A DNA stretch of 51,433 nt from contig JAYMTF010000124.1 in the NCBI GenBank assembly GCA_036897485.1, forward strand, positions 1 to 51,433. The letters run 5' to 3'. The DNA comes from Pelargonium nanum. Lineage: Eukaryota; Streptophyta; Magnoliopsida; Geraniales; Geraniaceae. Below are positions 33,250 to 51,433 of this stretch, piece after piece; the stretch's first letter is position 1; each line of letters starts with the position of its first letter. The translations under genes and the position numbers were made by a program. Under the pieces are notes generated by a model that saw only the letters and a list, made by a program, of their open reading frames with translations, searched no databases and was not told the DNA's origin.

Positions 33250-35774
33250 CAGAGAAAGCTCAACTCAAAAGAGCTTTCTTGAATTGATTATAAATCAAGA
33301 AACAGAGCAGAGCAGAGAAGAAACTTGAAAAGGTCCAAGAATTTCAAGTGAAAGAGACCCAAACGCGGTTATGAGAAAATTTCAGGACATTGAAGTTTTC
33401 TTCTCCAACTCTCTGTCTCTGTTTTTTAATATATTCTGCATTTTCACTCATATATGTGTGGCTTCAAGGAGCTTCTTCAGCAAGAGTACATGTGGCCACG
33501 TGGCATGAATAATAATATTTTAATTTATTTTTTGAAAAATTCAATTTAATGTAATTGGCCACTTGAATTTTAAAAATGAAGTGGATACATCTGGCCACAT
33601 GGAGTGCTACCCATTACCAATATAAACTTCTATTTCTTTTTGCTCTTTTATTGCCTTCATTGTTGGTAGCTGCCTTCTTCTTTTCCTATTAAAAATTATA
33701 AAATTCAAAAATAATGATTTCACTTCTTTTACTTCATCTCTACATTTCTTATAATTTATTAGCTTAAATACAATCTGTTAGGTTCACTAAGTCCACCTAA
33801 ACATACAAATATAGATATAAGATTTTGAAGTTTCATATTTTGAGCTCAAAATAAAGTCAGCTCTCTAGTAATGGTTATGTTATGCTATTTTTTTTTTCTC
33901 ATTTTGTGAGTGAGCTGTGAGTTTGGGACATGACATTCTCTGTGGAATCAATAGAGCCAACTCAGAACAGCTGTGCATGAGAATAATTAGATGATCTCAT
34001 CACTCTCAAAACCTATTGTTCTATTCAAAAATTTGAATAGAAAATGTAGCAACTATTTCAGCAGAATCAAAAAGTTCCCAATCTGGTTTTTATATGCTCT
34101 GGGGTTTAAATATTTGTAGTAAAACTAAGTCTTGACAGAATAAATCATTGGGAACATACAGAAATGGAGCATCTAGTGAGCAAGTAGCCAACTTGCCCCA
34201 CTCCACTGCTATAGGAAACATAAACACACACCATCTTCTACTAGAGTTGCAAGCAAGACTACATTTATGTATATAACTGAAACAGGTTCGGTTTAGGGAT
34301 ATGTTATTTAATACCTGTCTCTCCGGATGCAATATTGAAGCATATGGTAGGCAGCGCAGGTTGGGATGTAGTACCAAACTCACAAGTTTGTCGACAAAAG
34401 CAGGTGCTGCAGATGGATGACCTGTACAAGAGTGAACCAGAGAACCAAGTCACTTGCTCATGCTATGTTGAAGTAGAGACATGATACAAGTAATGAAAGA
34501 CACAGTGATCAAACCAGATGAACTCGCAAACAATTGAAACATCATTATCTTGTGCATCTACATCTACTGAAGGAAATCAAGCATAAATTACAAAACAGTA
34601 CTGTAACTACTTCACAAATCACATCCCGGATTCTTTAGAAAGGGAAATAGTGCATCTGTACCCATCTCAAAAGTAATAGCGTCCTAGAAAGTAGAAACTT
34701 TCACTCTTGAATCAATGGAGAAATAGGTTGAACATATTTCTCAACTGCATGAATGCACCGTGACAAAATCAATTCTCATGGAGTATACAAATACTAAATG
34801 AATGCTATATAAGGTTCCTATCATAAGATGATTGAGATTGTCAATGCATTATTTCACCTAAAGCTTTCCAAGCATACAGATTAATGAATATATTTAGAAG
34901 TACGGAAAAACGACTAGCAGAAATAAATACCTCTGAAATGTCTTCCAACAGCAAAATAATTATAAGGGTTCAGCAGTATCATCAACCGCCACCATCAGCA
35001 TAAAATGAACTACAATGTTTAATGAAAGAAAAGTGACTCCTAGTTAAGAAAACATTCAGATATACAGAAACCTAAATAAATCCAGCAAGCATCCGTACAG
35101 AGACGTTAACAATCAAAAGAAGACGGCTATATGCTTCTTGTTGGCCTCAAAACAAAGCAAAGGACAAAAATCTCAAGCAAATTTGAAAGAAGTAAACATC
35201 AGATGAAATGCATATCAAGTACTTTCTTTTTACATTTCTGAATCATAAAAATCTTTCAACAACTACACAAAAGGAGAAATATGCACCAATACCAAAACAT
35301 TTAACTCTAGCATCTCCAAGATTCGCAGACTAGCATGTTAAATTCTATCAAAGAGAAATAGATTTTACTACGATAGAAAGTTAAGAAAAATTTAACATCA
35401 TCACATACACTGAAAGTGTAGCTCCCTATACTTCAGATTGGTTGATGAAACCCTAGTGGAGCAAAAGAACTGCAACTATTGCAATAACCAAAGCAAGGAA
35501 CTAGTATAATTGAATTCCACATCCAGAGGATATGGTGCATTTTTCATTTCTTCTCTTTTTGGAAGACAATCTTATTATACTTGATTTTCGTATAACAAGA
35601 TACAAACTCTTCCAGCGGTTCAATCTAGTTCCCATGCTGCCTCAATAAATTTTCTTTACTCATTTCTTAATGTGAATCAAAGTTCTAGCATTGACAAAAC
35701 ATGACTGAAGAGAGAGAGAGAGAGAGAGAGAGATATGACCCCATTTACATGATACATATGGAAAATTTCTCGTT
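33250..35774. other. Long gap: GATL promoter and downstream region of the RING gene
   Basis: About 2.5 kb without a convincing gene. 33250-33450 is the GATL 5' UTR and core promoter (minus strand), with a TATA-like TTAATATATTC near 33426. A GA microsatellite lies at 35709-35733, directly downstream of the RING gene's stop codon. A 107-nt open segment bounded by AG and GT on the minus strand (34421-34315) is listed under findings. Parts of this region could be an extended or spliced 3' UTR of the RING gene. Confidence 0.45.
35709..35733. repeat. (AG)n microsatellite
   Basis: An uninterrupted AG run of 25 nt, about 40 bp beyond the stop codon of the RING gene. In the transcript it would read as a CU repeat in the 3' UTR. 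Confidence 0.95.
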
Positions 35775-37897
35775 CTAAGACCTAGTACTCAAACTACTAG
35801 ATTGAGCTATCCTGAAAGGTGTCACCACTCCATCACACCCTGTACTTCCGCTCAAGGGATCATAATGCTTCCTGCAGCCAGGGCACCGTGCATCTGCCTC
35901 AAGAACCCTCTTGTGACAAAAAAGGCAAAGCCTGAATCCACATGAACATGGGAGAAAGCTTGTATCCGTGACATCTAAATCCTCATAACAGATAGGACAT
36001 GAAGAAGGCTGAGAGATCGCACTTTGCCATACCCGGGGTATAGCTCCATGACCACTCTGTTGCTCTGAATTAAGTCCAAAACTATGCTGCTTCGATAGGT
36101 TGGGTAGGCATTGAGGACGAAAAGCATCGTCAGATCTCCATGCACGACAACTCACATGTGATCCAGTAACCACTTCTGTACTCTCTCCCTTAGATACATT
36201 TGACCCAGTATTCAAGTTAGATAGCTCAGGATCAGCTAATAAATTACTGTTTCCGTATTTGGCAGGAGGAACTGGAATTGGATTAGGCTCATTCTCATTT
36301 GCATTCAGAGCATCCGCAAAAGTCTCCCAATCGTCAAGACAACCATCGTCCTCTTCTTCCTCACTAGCACTTCCAGAGCAATCACCACTGCTCGCGCTAC
36401 TGCTACTGCTGCTGTGGCTACTGCTTCCGGAAAGACCGTTACTTGAATCACTATGACCCAAACTGCTCCCAATTGGGCTGCTCATCAGGGACTCCGAATC
36501 ACTATCATGGATGCTTGAGCCCTCATTCTCCTCCCCTCTTGATCGTGGTTCCGAACTATCCAGTGGTCTGTGTTCGCCAGCCATTTGCATAGGTGATGGT
36601 GGAGACACACCCTTCCCATTTGAATCCATCTTGTACCCCTTGTTCTTGACTGCATTGCAACCAGAATCTATTATTAACTAATGAAATTAACAAAATGCGG
36701 TAAGACTTTCTTAGCCCCTCCATAAAGGCTTCTATTTCTCACGCTTCTTTATATTCCAACAGAACAAATCACATCATCGACTCGTTAATTTTCTTTTTCA
36801 GTTGTCACTTTATCGATAGGTTTATGAGAAGTGATAGAAAAAACAGGCAGAATTGCAGAGAACTCAGGGTTTGCTAGGTCAATGGATGATAAAGACAAGT
36901 TTACACCTTCAAGTACTATCCATATAACACATATAGGATGCTTCTTCTAATTCATATTCTGTATATCAACATTGTTAGAGACGACACCATGTACATCATT
37001 TTGGGCACACCAAAGTGGATACCTTTGCTTCAACAAAGTACATAGACCCCATATTAACTTCTATCAAGAAAAATATTCCAACGTTATTACTTTCATCAAA
37101 AGTGTTTCTGTTTTTCTTTCATGTTATTGAACCAACACGATAGTTGAAACATCTATAGATATATCATATATGCATGGAAAATAACTAATCAACCAAGTCC
37201 TCACATCAAGAATATGGTTAAGATTTTCAATGTATGATAAAGGAAGGAAAAAAACCCAACTAAGTATCTAATAATTGAAAATACCTTAATACCTCACTAA
37301 ATCGAACATCTAATAATTAGGATTGTAGCTTTCTTAACTACTCCAACTCGTCAGAGGTAAAATTGAAAAACTACAAATCAGCTAATCACCAGTTTATGGC
37401 TTCATATCACCAATTATTTCATTTCTAAATTGTTGGAATTAAATCCAGCTTCAAGCTATTAGCTAAATATTCCAAATCTACGTCCTCGCATTTCAAACCC
37501 TTCACCACATTTCTAAACAAAAAAACGCAAAAACGAACCAAATAAATTCCACAACTGTGAAAACTCATCGCCTACCTTGAGAAAGCCATTGTTCGCGGCG
37601 AACATCGAGCTTGCTCTGCTTCAATTTTGCCAATCGGTTCGTCTGCAACAACAAATCAGCATAAGAAAATCAAACACATAAATAAAAATCAAACTCCAAA
37701 AACCAACACAATTCGGTTCCATCTCAACCCTCAAACACCGATACATGCAAGAAATGAGTTCCAAATGTCCAATTTCTCAAGAAACAAACAAAAAGGACCA
37801 AAAAATGTAGAAAAAATAGTTAAAATACCCTCTTTTTCTTGGCAAAATCCTTGTTGAGGGAAGGCAAAAGACCGTTAGAGATCGAATCAAAGCCCAT
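35775..37897 (-). CDS. Serine-rich protein with C-terminal C4C4 (NOT4-type) RING
   Basis: Three coding exons on the minus strand: 37897-37829, 37642-37576 and 36649-35775, giving 336 aa. The reading frame can also start at an ATG inside exon 3 (36629), but the spliced upstream exons are in phase and encode a basic, conserved-looking N-terminus (MGFDSISNGLLPSLNKDFAK, then KKKR and TNRLAKLKQSKLDVRREQW), so the upstream start is preferred. Next come a Ser-rich tract with an acidic stretch (about 105-148) and a linker. Near the end is a RING with only cysteines as visible ligands: CPICYEDLD...LPCSCGFRLCLFC...CPGC (about 263-305). This spacing is that of the CNOT4 C4C4 RING, which binds E2 enzymes. 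No RRM domain follows, unlike true NOT4. The likely role is an E3 ubiquitin ligase, with KKKR as a possible nuclear signal; the targets are unknown. Confidence 0.88.
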
Positions 37898-39551
37898 TAT
37901 AAACAGATCTCCGTGAATGATCGGCAAAAAAAAGCGTAAGGAGGAGATTGAGAGTGTAAAATGCAGAGAAAATGTAGAAGAAGAAGAAGTGAGAGATAGA
38001 TATGATATGGTGTGGTGTGGATAACAAAGGCCTTTAAGCTCTCTGCTATATCTATTTCTTCGACGGCCCATATTGAGCCGCATCTGCTACATTTTGAATA
38101 TGTTTGCTCAATTACCATTATGCCCTTCTGGTGTATGTTATTTACTCTGCATATGATATTTATACATTTTTTTGGACAAAACAATTCTTTATGTTTTTGT
38201 CTTGAAAGATTTCTTTTTGTTTCTTTTCTGAATAAAGGAGAAGAAAAAGATATTTTAGCAGATTTTCTTTAGGGGGATATGGGATATTTTTGTTGATTTT
38301 TTTGTGGGTACCAACTAGATATTTTAATATTTTATGAATACAATCAAATCTACGTGTGTTGTTTGATCTCTAGTGGCAAATTAAATCATATCGAGGTAAA
38401 AGATAGCATAGATTTTGATATTTCAATAACATTGCAATTGATTTTAACACTAATATATTTAAAATAGGTAAAACTTCTGGTGGGAAAATTTGTCTACAAA
38501 TAAAGGATGAGAATGAACTAAGAAACAAATAAGTTTGCGAATCAACTCACTCATTGTTTCATAGTACAACATTCGTCAACCATATTTTTTTATGTTCCAA
38601 ACAAAAGACAAAACAAATCATCTTAAAATCTTGTTTATTTTATGCGTTCTTAGATGGGTACTACCTTTGCATTTTGGTAAGTAAATTATATTTACAAATT
38701 ACTAAAAACATGTTTATTTTTTTTGAACGAAAAATCTCATTTTATTAATTAACAACGTAAAAAAAATAATGGCCTAATGTAGGGCATTTTAGGAATTTAA
38801 AAAATATCCGTCAAGGCATAGGAAACTTGCGTAAATGAAATTCATGAATTAGAATTACGCCACGTATAGCTCACGTTGTGGTTCAATACGATTCAACTAT
38901 ATATGGGCCTAGTTGGGCTATCCAGTTGGGCCCATATCATGGCCCAGGTAGCCAATTTTTTTTTTTTTTTTTAGCAACTGCAAGAAAGTAGAAAAAACTG
39001 CCTATAAAAAAACCTGTCGTGAGTTGCCGGAGCTGAGTTGGCATAAAAAGTACAAACGAGTACATTGCATCGCTTACCGTTGAAAGTTCCACTGTGGTGG
39101 GTCCACAAACAAGGAACAGACAGAACAGAACTGAACTGAACTGGAACAAATTGACTTGTTAGATACGAAGAAACAAAAGGCAAAAGTTTTTTTTTTTTAA
39201 AGGAAAAGAGCTTCTCTATAAAGTATTATCTGAAAGAAAACTCAATAACAACAAATGAAATAAACATATTTTTACAAACACATCATGCGTTGTTGTTCGG
39301 TCCCATCCAATCCTTATTTACACACCATATGCTCTGCTCTGCTCTCACATTTACATTCCGAGCGCTTTCCATCACTCCAAGTTATGAATTACAAAGCTCC
39401 CGAGCAAAGGATGACGCCACCTCCCGAATTAGGTAAAATCACTACAAGGAGCACACGAAAGGAGTGCATGTCGGTATATTGAAATAATAGTACAGAATTT
39501 GCAAGATTAGGAGCTATGAAGTTTCATTTCTACCTCGCATAATCCGGATTG
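37898..39551. other. Promoter of the RING gene and 3' flank of the SIN3-like gene
   Basis: 37898-38100 is the RING gene leader and core promoter. The part from about 39230 to 39551 is probably the 3' UTR of the SIN3-like gene (minus strand). In between is AT-rich sequence with T- or A-runs (38955-38972, 39187-39199) and a cluster of TGGGCC-type motifs at 38904-38946. I found no gene. Confidence 0.45.
38904..38946. promoter_or_regulatory. Cluster of site-II (TGGGCY) motifs
   Basis: Four TGGGCY-type motifs occur within 43 bp: TGGGCCT (38904), TGGGCT (38914), the palindrome TGGGCCCA (38927-38934) and GGCCCA (38941). Such site-II elements bind TCP factors in plant proximal promoters. The nearest coding start is 1 kb away (RING gene, minus), so the promoter they serve is unclear. 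Confidence 0.4.
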
Positions 39552-48818
<9,267 letters not shown>

Positions 48819-49236
48819 CGCTGCGAAAACAAAAACCATCATGCATCAGCAAAAGAAAACACAGAAATTGCAGAAACCAGCAAAACCCCATCTGAGAAAA
48901 ACTCACTGCGAGGTGGGTCAAGAATTGTACGGAAACAGAGAAACCATGCGATGAAGAGAGAGTGAGCAGAGCAGATCTCAGGCGAGAGAGGAGCAGTGAT
49001 CGGCTGCAATGCAAAAATGAGGGAATAGTTCGCAAGTATTTTTGAGTTCTTGTTTTGTTTTCGGGTTTGAAAGAGAGAATTAGAAACTCTGTGTGCGTAA
49101 ACGAGATTATATTTATATGCGAAATATAAAAGGGGAAATAAGAGAGAAATGAAATTCGTAAATATGTCCAACGAAAAGGTGGCTTGTATATGTATTGGGG
49201 TTTTATGTTATCACTTGCTATATTTAGAACGTTTTA
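48819..49236 (-). other. 5' UTR and core promoter of the SIN3-like gene
   Basis: On the minus strand, GCA/GTGAGTTTTT near 48907 and TTTTCGCAG ending at 48821 delimit a likely 5'-UTR intron of about 87 bp. A TATA-like CATATAAATATAA near 49110 suggests transcription starts around 49080. Open frames in this stretch are chance. Confidence 0.5.
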
Positions 49237-49351
49237 TTTTGGGGACTGTTTGTTATTGGGCTCATGTCAGGCCCGTCTTTCTCAGACGTGTTTGTTTTGG
49301 GAGTGTTTGTTATTGGGCCCATTTCAGGCCCGTCTTTCTGAGATGTGTGTC
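49237..49351. repeat. 58-bp tandem duplication with TGGGCY/AGGCCC motifs
   Basis: Copy 1 (49237-49294) and copy 2 (49295-49351) share TTTTGGG, TGTTTGTTATTGGGC and CAGGCCCGTCTTTCT. Each carries a TTGGGCYCAT block and an AGGCCCG block, both resembling plant site-II promoter motifs. The duplication lies roughly 150-270 bp upstream of the inferred SIN3-like transcription start, so it may double the proximal promoter elements of that gene. Confidence 0.75.
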
Positions 49352-50256
49352 CATTTCACCCACGCGGGCCGTGTTTTCAATCAACAATATTTCGGGTTAC
49401 AGAGAATTCGGTTTAATGAAATTTGACCTGAGTGTGACTTGAAAGGGTTTTAGTTTCCTCTAGACATCGAGGTTGTGAGTCGTGTCTGGTTTCATTTACA
49501 AGTATAAAATGTGTAAATTCGTCCAATCTAGTAATCTGAACTCGAGCCCGTCTTTCTGAGTAAGCCCACACTTTTCTTTTTGAAATGAGCCCGCATACTT
49601 CAATAGCAAGTATTTGCGGGAGATTTTGCAGCCTCTCATCCGGTTCGGGTTTGAGCGGATTCGGGTCGATGAAGTTTAACCTGAATTCTATCCGAAAGGG
49701 TTATAAATTCGTCTAGACTTTGGGGTTGTGGAACGTGTTGGGTTTCATTTTATAAGTATAAAATATGTAAATTCGTGTGAATTTGTCTAATCTGACTCAA
49801 ATATTCACAAAATAAATTTGACCCGACCTAAAATGGTCCAGATCGGATTTCACGTGTCATCAATTCAAGTCCAAATTGTCGGCCGTGCCAAACAACTCAT
49901 TGTGGGTGTTCATCGGAGCTGAGAATTCAGGTGTGAAGTCAAATTTTTATGTGCATTTGTTTAAGATGTCTAATCTAGTAATCTGAACTCGAGCTACAAG
50001 GGAGCAGTTTCATATCAGACTTCAATTTTTTCACAGTATGTTGGTCGAGTTCACCTAAAACTAAATGATGTATATTACGCGTGACTCAAATAGCAAAATG
50101 TGGTTCGGATTTCAGAATCAAATTGTTAACTCTCAAATTCTCGCAGTTAGACGACAACCTCCCAGATGTTTACTAACTTTGTCTTGATGTGTCCCAAATG
50201 TCTAAAGTCTCACAATTTTCACAATGTCATAAACTATAAATTTATTTTTCACTAAA
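49352..50256. other. Intergenic spacer with overlapping repeat copies
   Basis: A third copy of GCCCGTCTTTCTGAG occurs at 49546. A 23-bp sequence starting AATCTAGTAATCTGAACTCG occurs at 49525-49547 and again, exactly, at 49972-49994. AAGTATAAAATRTGTAAATT occurs near 49500 and 49757. The spacer is therefore built of partial copies of one or two repeats. The last part before 50257 is the 3' flank of the ABC transporter gene. No gene was found. Confidence 0.55.
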
Positions 50257-51433
50257 TCAAATAATGTAAATGCTTAAAAACAAATCAAATGAAATATCAA
50301 TCGGCAATCTAATTGATCGCGCCGAATAATTGTAGGTGGCGACATGAGAAATTTTCTGGAGGTTAACTAGTGAATTATAGGCTCCATCCGAGCCTTTAGC
50401 TAGCAAAGATGAGTGTGTCCCTTTCTCAATTACTCTTCCTTTATCCAACACAACAATTACATCACAACTTTGAATGGTACTTAACCTATGAGCCACAACA
50501 ATGCTTGTCCTCCTCACCATTACGCGTTCCATTGCTTCATGTACCACGTTCTCCGACTCGCTGTCAAGGGCGCTTGTTGCTTCATCTAATAACAACAGGG
50601 CGGGATTTTTCAATGTGGCTCGGGCTATTGCAATGCGTTGTTTTTGGCCTCCGAAGAGTTGCACTCGTCTATCTCCGCACAATGTGTTGTACCCGTCCTT
50701 CAACGAAGATATGAAATCATGAGCATTCGCTACTTGCGCTGCTTTCATAATTTCTGTTTCGTTACTTTCATTCGATTCTCCGTATGCAATATTCTCTTTG
50801 ATAGTCCCAGTAAATAGAGCTGACTCTTGGCTTACGAGTGCAATGTGTCTCCTTAACGATTTAAGGTGGTAGGATCTTATGTCGCGACCTTCTATTTTCA
50901 CTATTCCCTTGATCAGATCGTAGAATCTCTCTATCAAATCAATGATGGTTGATTTACCAGACCCGCTTTCCCCCACAAATGCCATTGATTTCCCTTGTTC
51001 AATGGCGATTGAGAAGTCTTTGAAAATGGTCGCATTAGGCCTAGACGGATAGGCAAATTCAATATCACAAAACTCTATATTTCCCGATATCTTCTCGGGC
51101 TGATGACCCTCTAAATTGTCAGGCTCTATGCGCGTGAGACGGTCCAATATAGCGAAAACTGAACTCACAGTATCGGACCCCTTGACAAGATCACTGGTCA
51201 TGGTCGCAGCATCAGCAATGACTCGACTCATACCAAACAAGACCAAGAAGGTCTGAAAGAACTCCTTCCCCGTGACTTCACCTTTGGAAATGAGCAACCC
51301 GCCATACCAATAATCCAAAGCCCAAGTCAAAGACATTAGGCTCTGTGATGTGCCAAGCACGAGACCAGCAAACCAAGATTGACGAACATTTTCCCCGCGC
51401 GGGACTTCTTGAGCTTTGTCGAGCATTTTGAGA
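50257..51433 (-). CDS. ABCB/MDR-type ABC transporter, C-terminal part (cut by window edge)
   Basis: The minus-strand frame is open at the window edge (first full codon at 51432) and runs 391 codons to a stop at 50257, all in one exon. It covers the last membrane segments of the second transmembrane domain ([20 protein letters not shown], then DYWYGGLLI) and the whole second nucleotide-binding domain: Walker [11 protein letters not shown]-loop [18 protein letters not shown], signature [14 protein letters not shown], Walker [14 protein letters not shown] and H-loop VAHRLSTIQ. The order and wording match the ABCB15-like group of plant full-size transporters. Family role: ATP-driven export at the plasma membrane, with auxin or secondary metabolites as substrates in known cases. 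Two oddities: the signature has Phe where Ser is nearly invariant, and about 32 residues follow NLQ, where relatives usually stop. The 5' part lies outside the window, so the gene could be intact or decaying. Confidence 0.9.
   Translation of the reverse strand, partial: LKMLDKAQEVPRGENVRQSWFAGLVLGTSQSLMSLTWALDYWYGGLLISKGEVTGKEFFQTFLVLFGMSRVIADAATMTSDLVKGSDTVSSVFAILDRLTRIEPDNLEGHQPEKISGNIEFCDIEFAYPSRPNATIFKDFSIAIEQGKSMAFVGESGSGKSTIIDLIERFYDLIKGIVKIEGRDIRSYHLKSLRRHIALVSQESALFTGTIKENIAYGESNESNETEIMKAAQVANAHDFISSLKDGYNTLCGDRRVQLFGGQKQRIAIARATLKNPALLLLDEATSALDSESENVVHEAMERVMVRRTSIVVAHRLSTIQSCDVIVVLDKGRVIEKGTHSSLLAKGSDGAYNSLVNLQKISHVATYNYSARSIRLPIDISFDLFLSIYII

Noticed and set aside
36259-36456. 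Leu-rich plus-strand frame
   Set aside because: It is the complement of the Ser-rich and acidic tract of the RING protein.

Overview
This is nuclear DNA of a flowering plant, most likely a eudicot. The evidence is GT-AG introns with U-rich tails, many exons per gene, AT-rich intergenic DNA, and proteins that match plant families closely (a KONJAC-type GDP-mannose pyrophosphorylase homologue, Golgi alpha-mannosidase II, SEC13, a DEL-type atypical E2F, a plastid-type DUF760 protein, a GATL GT8 enzyme, a SIN3-like corepressor and a plant ABCB transporter). The species cannot be named from the sequence alone.

Layout. 1-7.7 kb holds no cellular gene and is made of transposon material: a short 5'-truncated LINE with a 13-bp target duplication (2379-2602), a Mutator-like element with ~160-bp inverted repeats and a perfect 9-bp target duplication (2975-4537), a Helitron 3' terminus (5441-5468), and a second terminal-inverted-repeat element with a GC-rich interior resembling a Pack-MULE (6308-7697), which ends about 340 bp before the next gene. 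8.0-18.2 kb holds two convergent genes of mannose metabolism: a GDP-mannose pyrophosphorylase-like regulator (+, 15 exons, 415 aa) and Golgi alpha-mannosidase II (-, 4 coding exons, 1159 aa). A tRNA-derived SINE lies at 18.5 kb. 21.0-21.9 kb holds an intronless SEC13 reading frame behind a 5'-UTR intron. A decayed MuDR-type transposase relic (22.3-22.9 kb) precedes a DEL1/E2FE-type cell-cycle repressor (23.6-26.5 kb). A chloroplast-type DUF760 gene (+, 27.9-31.2 kb) converges on an intronless GATL glycosyltransferase (-, 32.1-33.2 kb). A serine-rich C4C4 RING protein (-, 35.8-37.9 kb), a 23-coding-exon SIN3-like gene (-, 39.6-48.8 kb) and the 3' part of an ABCB/MDR transporter gene (-, 50.3 kb to the window edge) complete the window.

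How the genes relate. GDP-mannose supply, N-glycan trimming in the Golgi, COPII export and a Golgi GT8 enzyme share the secretory and cell-wall theme, but plant gene order is usually not functional, so this may be chance. DEL1 and SIN3 are both transcriptional repressors.

Most notable sequence-level points: a tandem duplication in an intron of the pyrophosphorylase gene that copied a splice acceptor and the start of the next exon, creating a possible poison exon; two GC-AG introns in that same gene; an optional in-frame 30-nt cassette exon in DEL1; an LFGGQ in place of LSGGQ signature in the ABC transporter; and a perfect 18-bp-arm hairpin inside the Pack-MULE-like element. I did not find anything that qualifies as a wholly new biological system. 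Exon boundaries were derived by hand from splice sites, reading phase and family knowledge; total lengths divide by three and agree with the families, but no transcript evidence was available.
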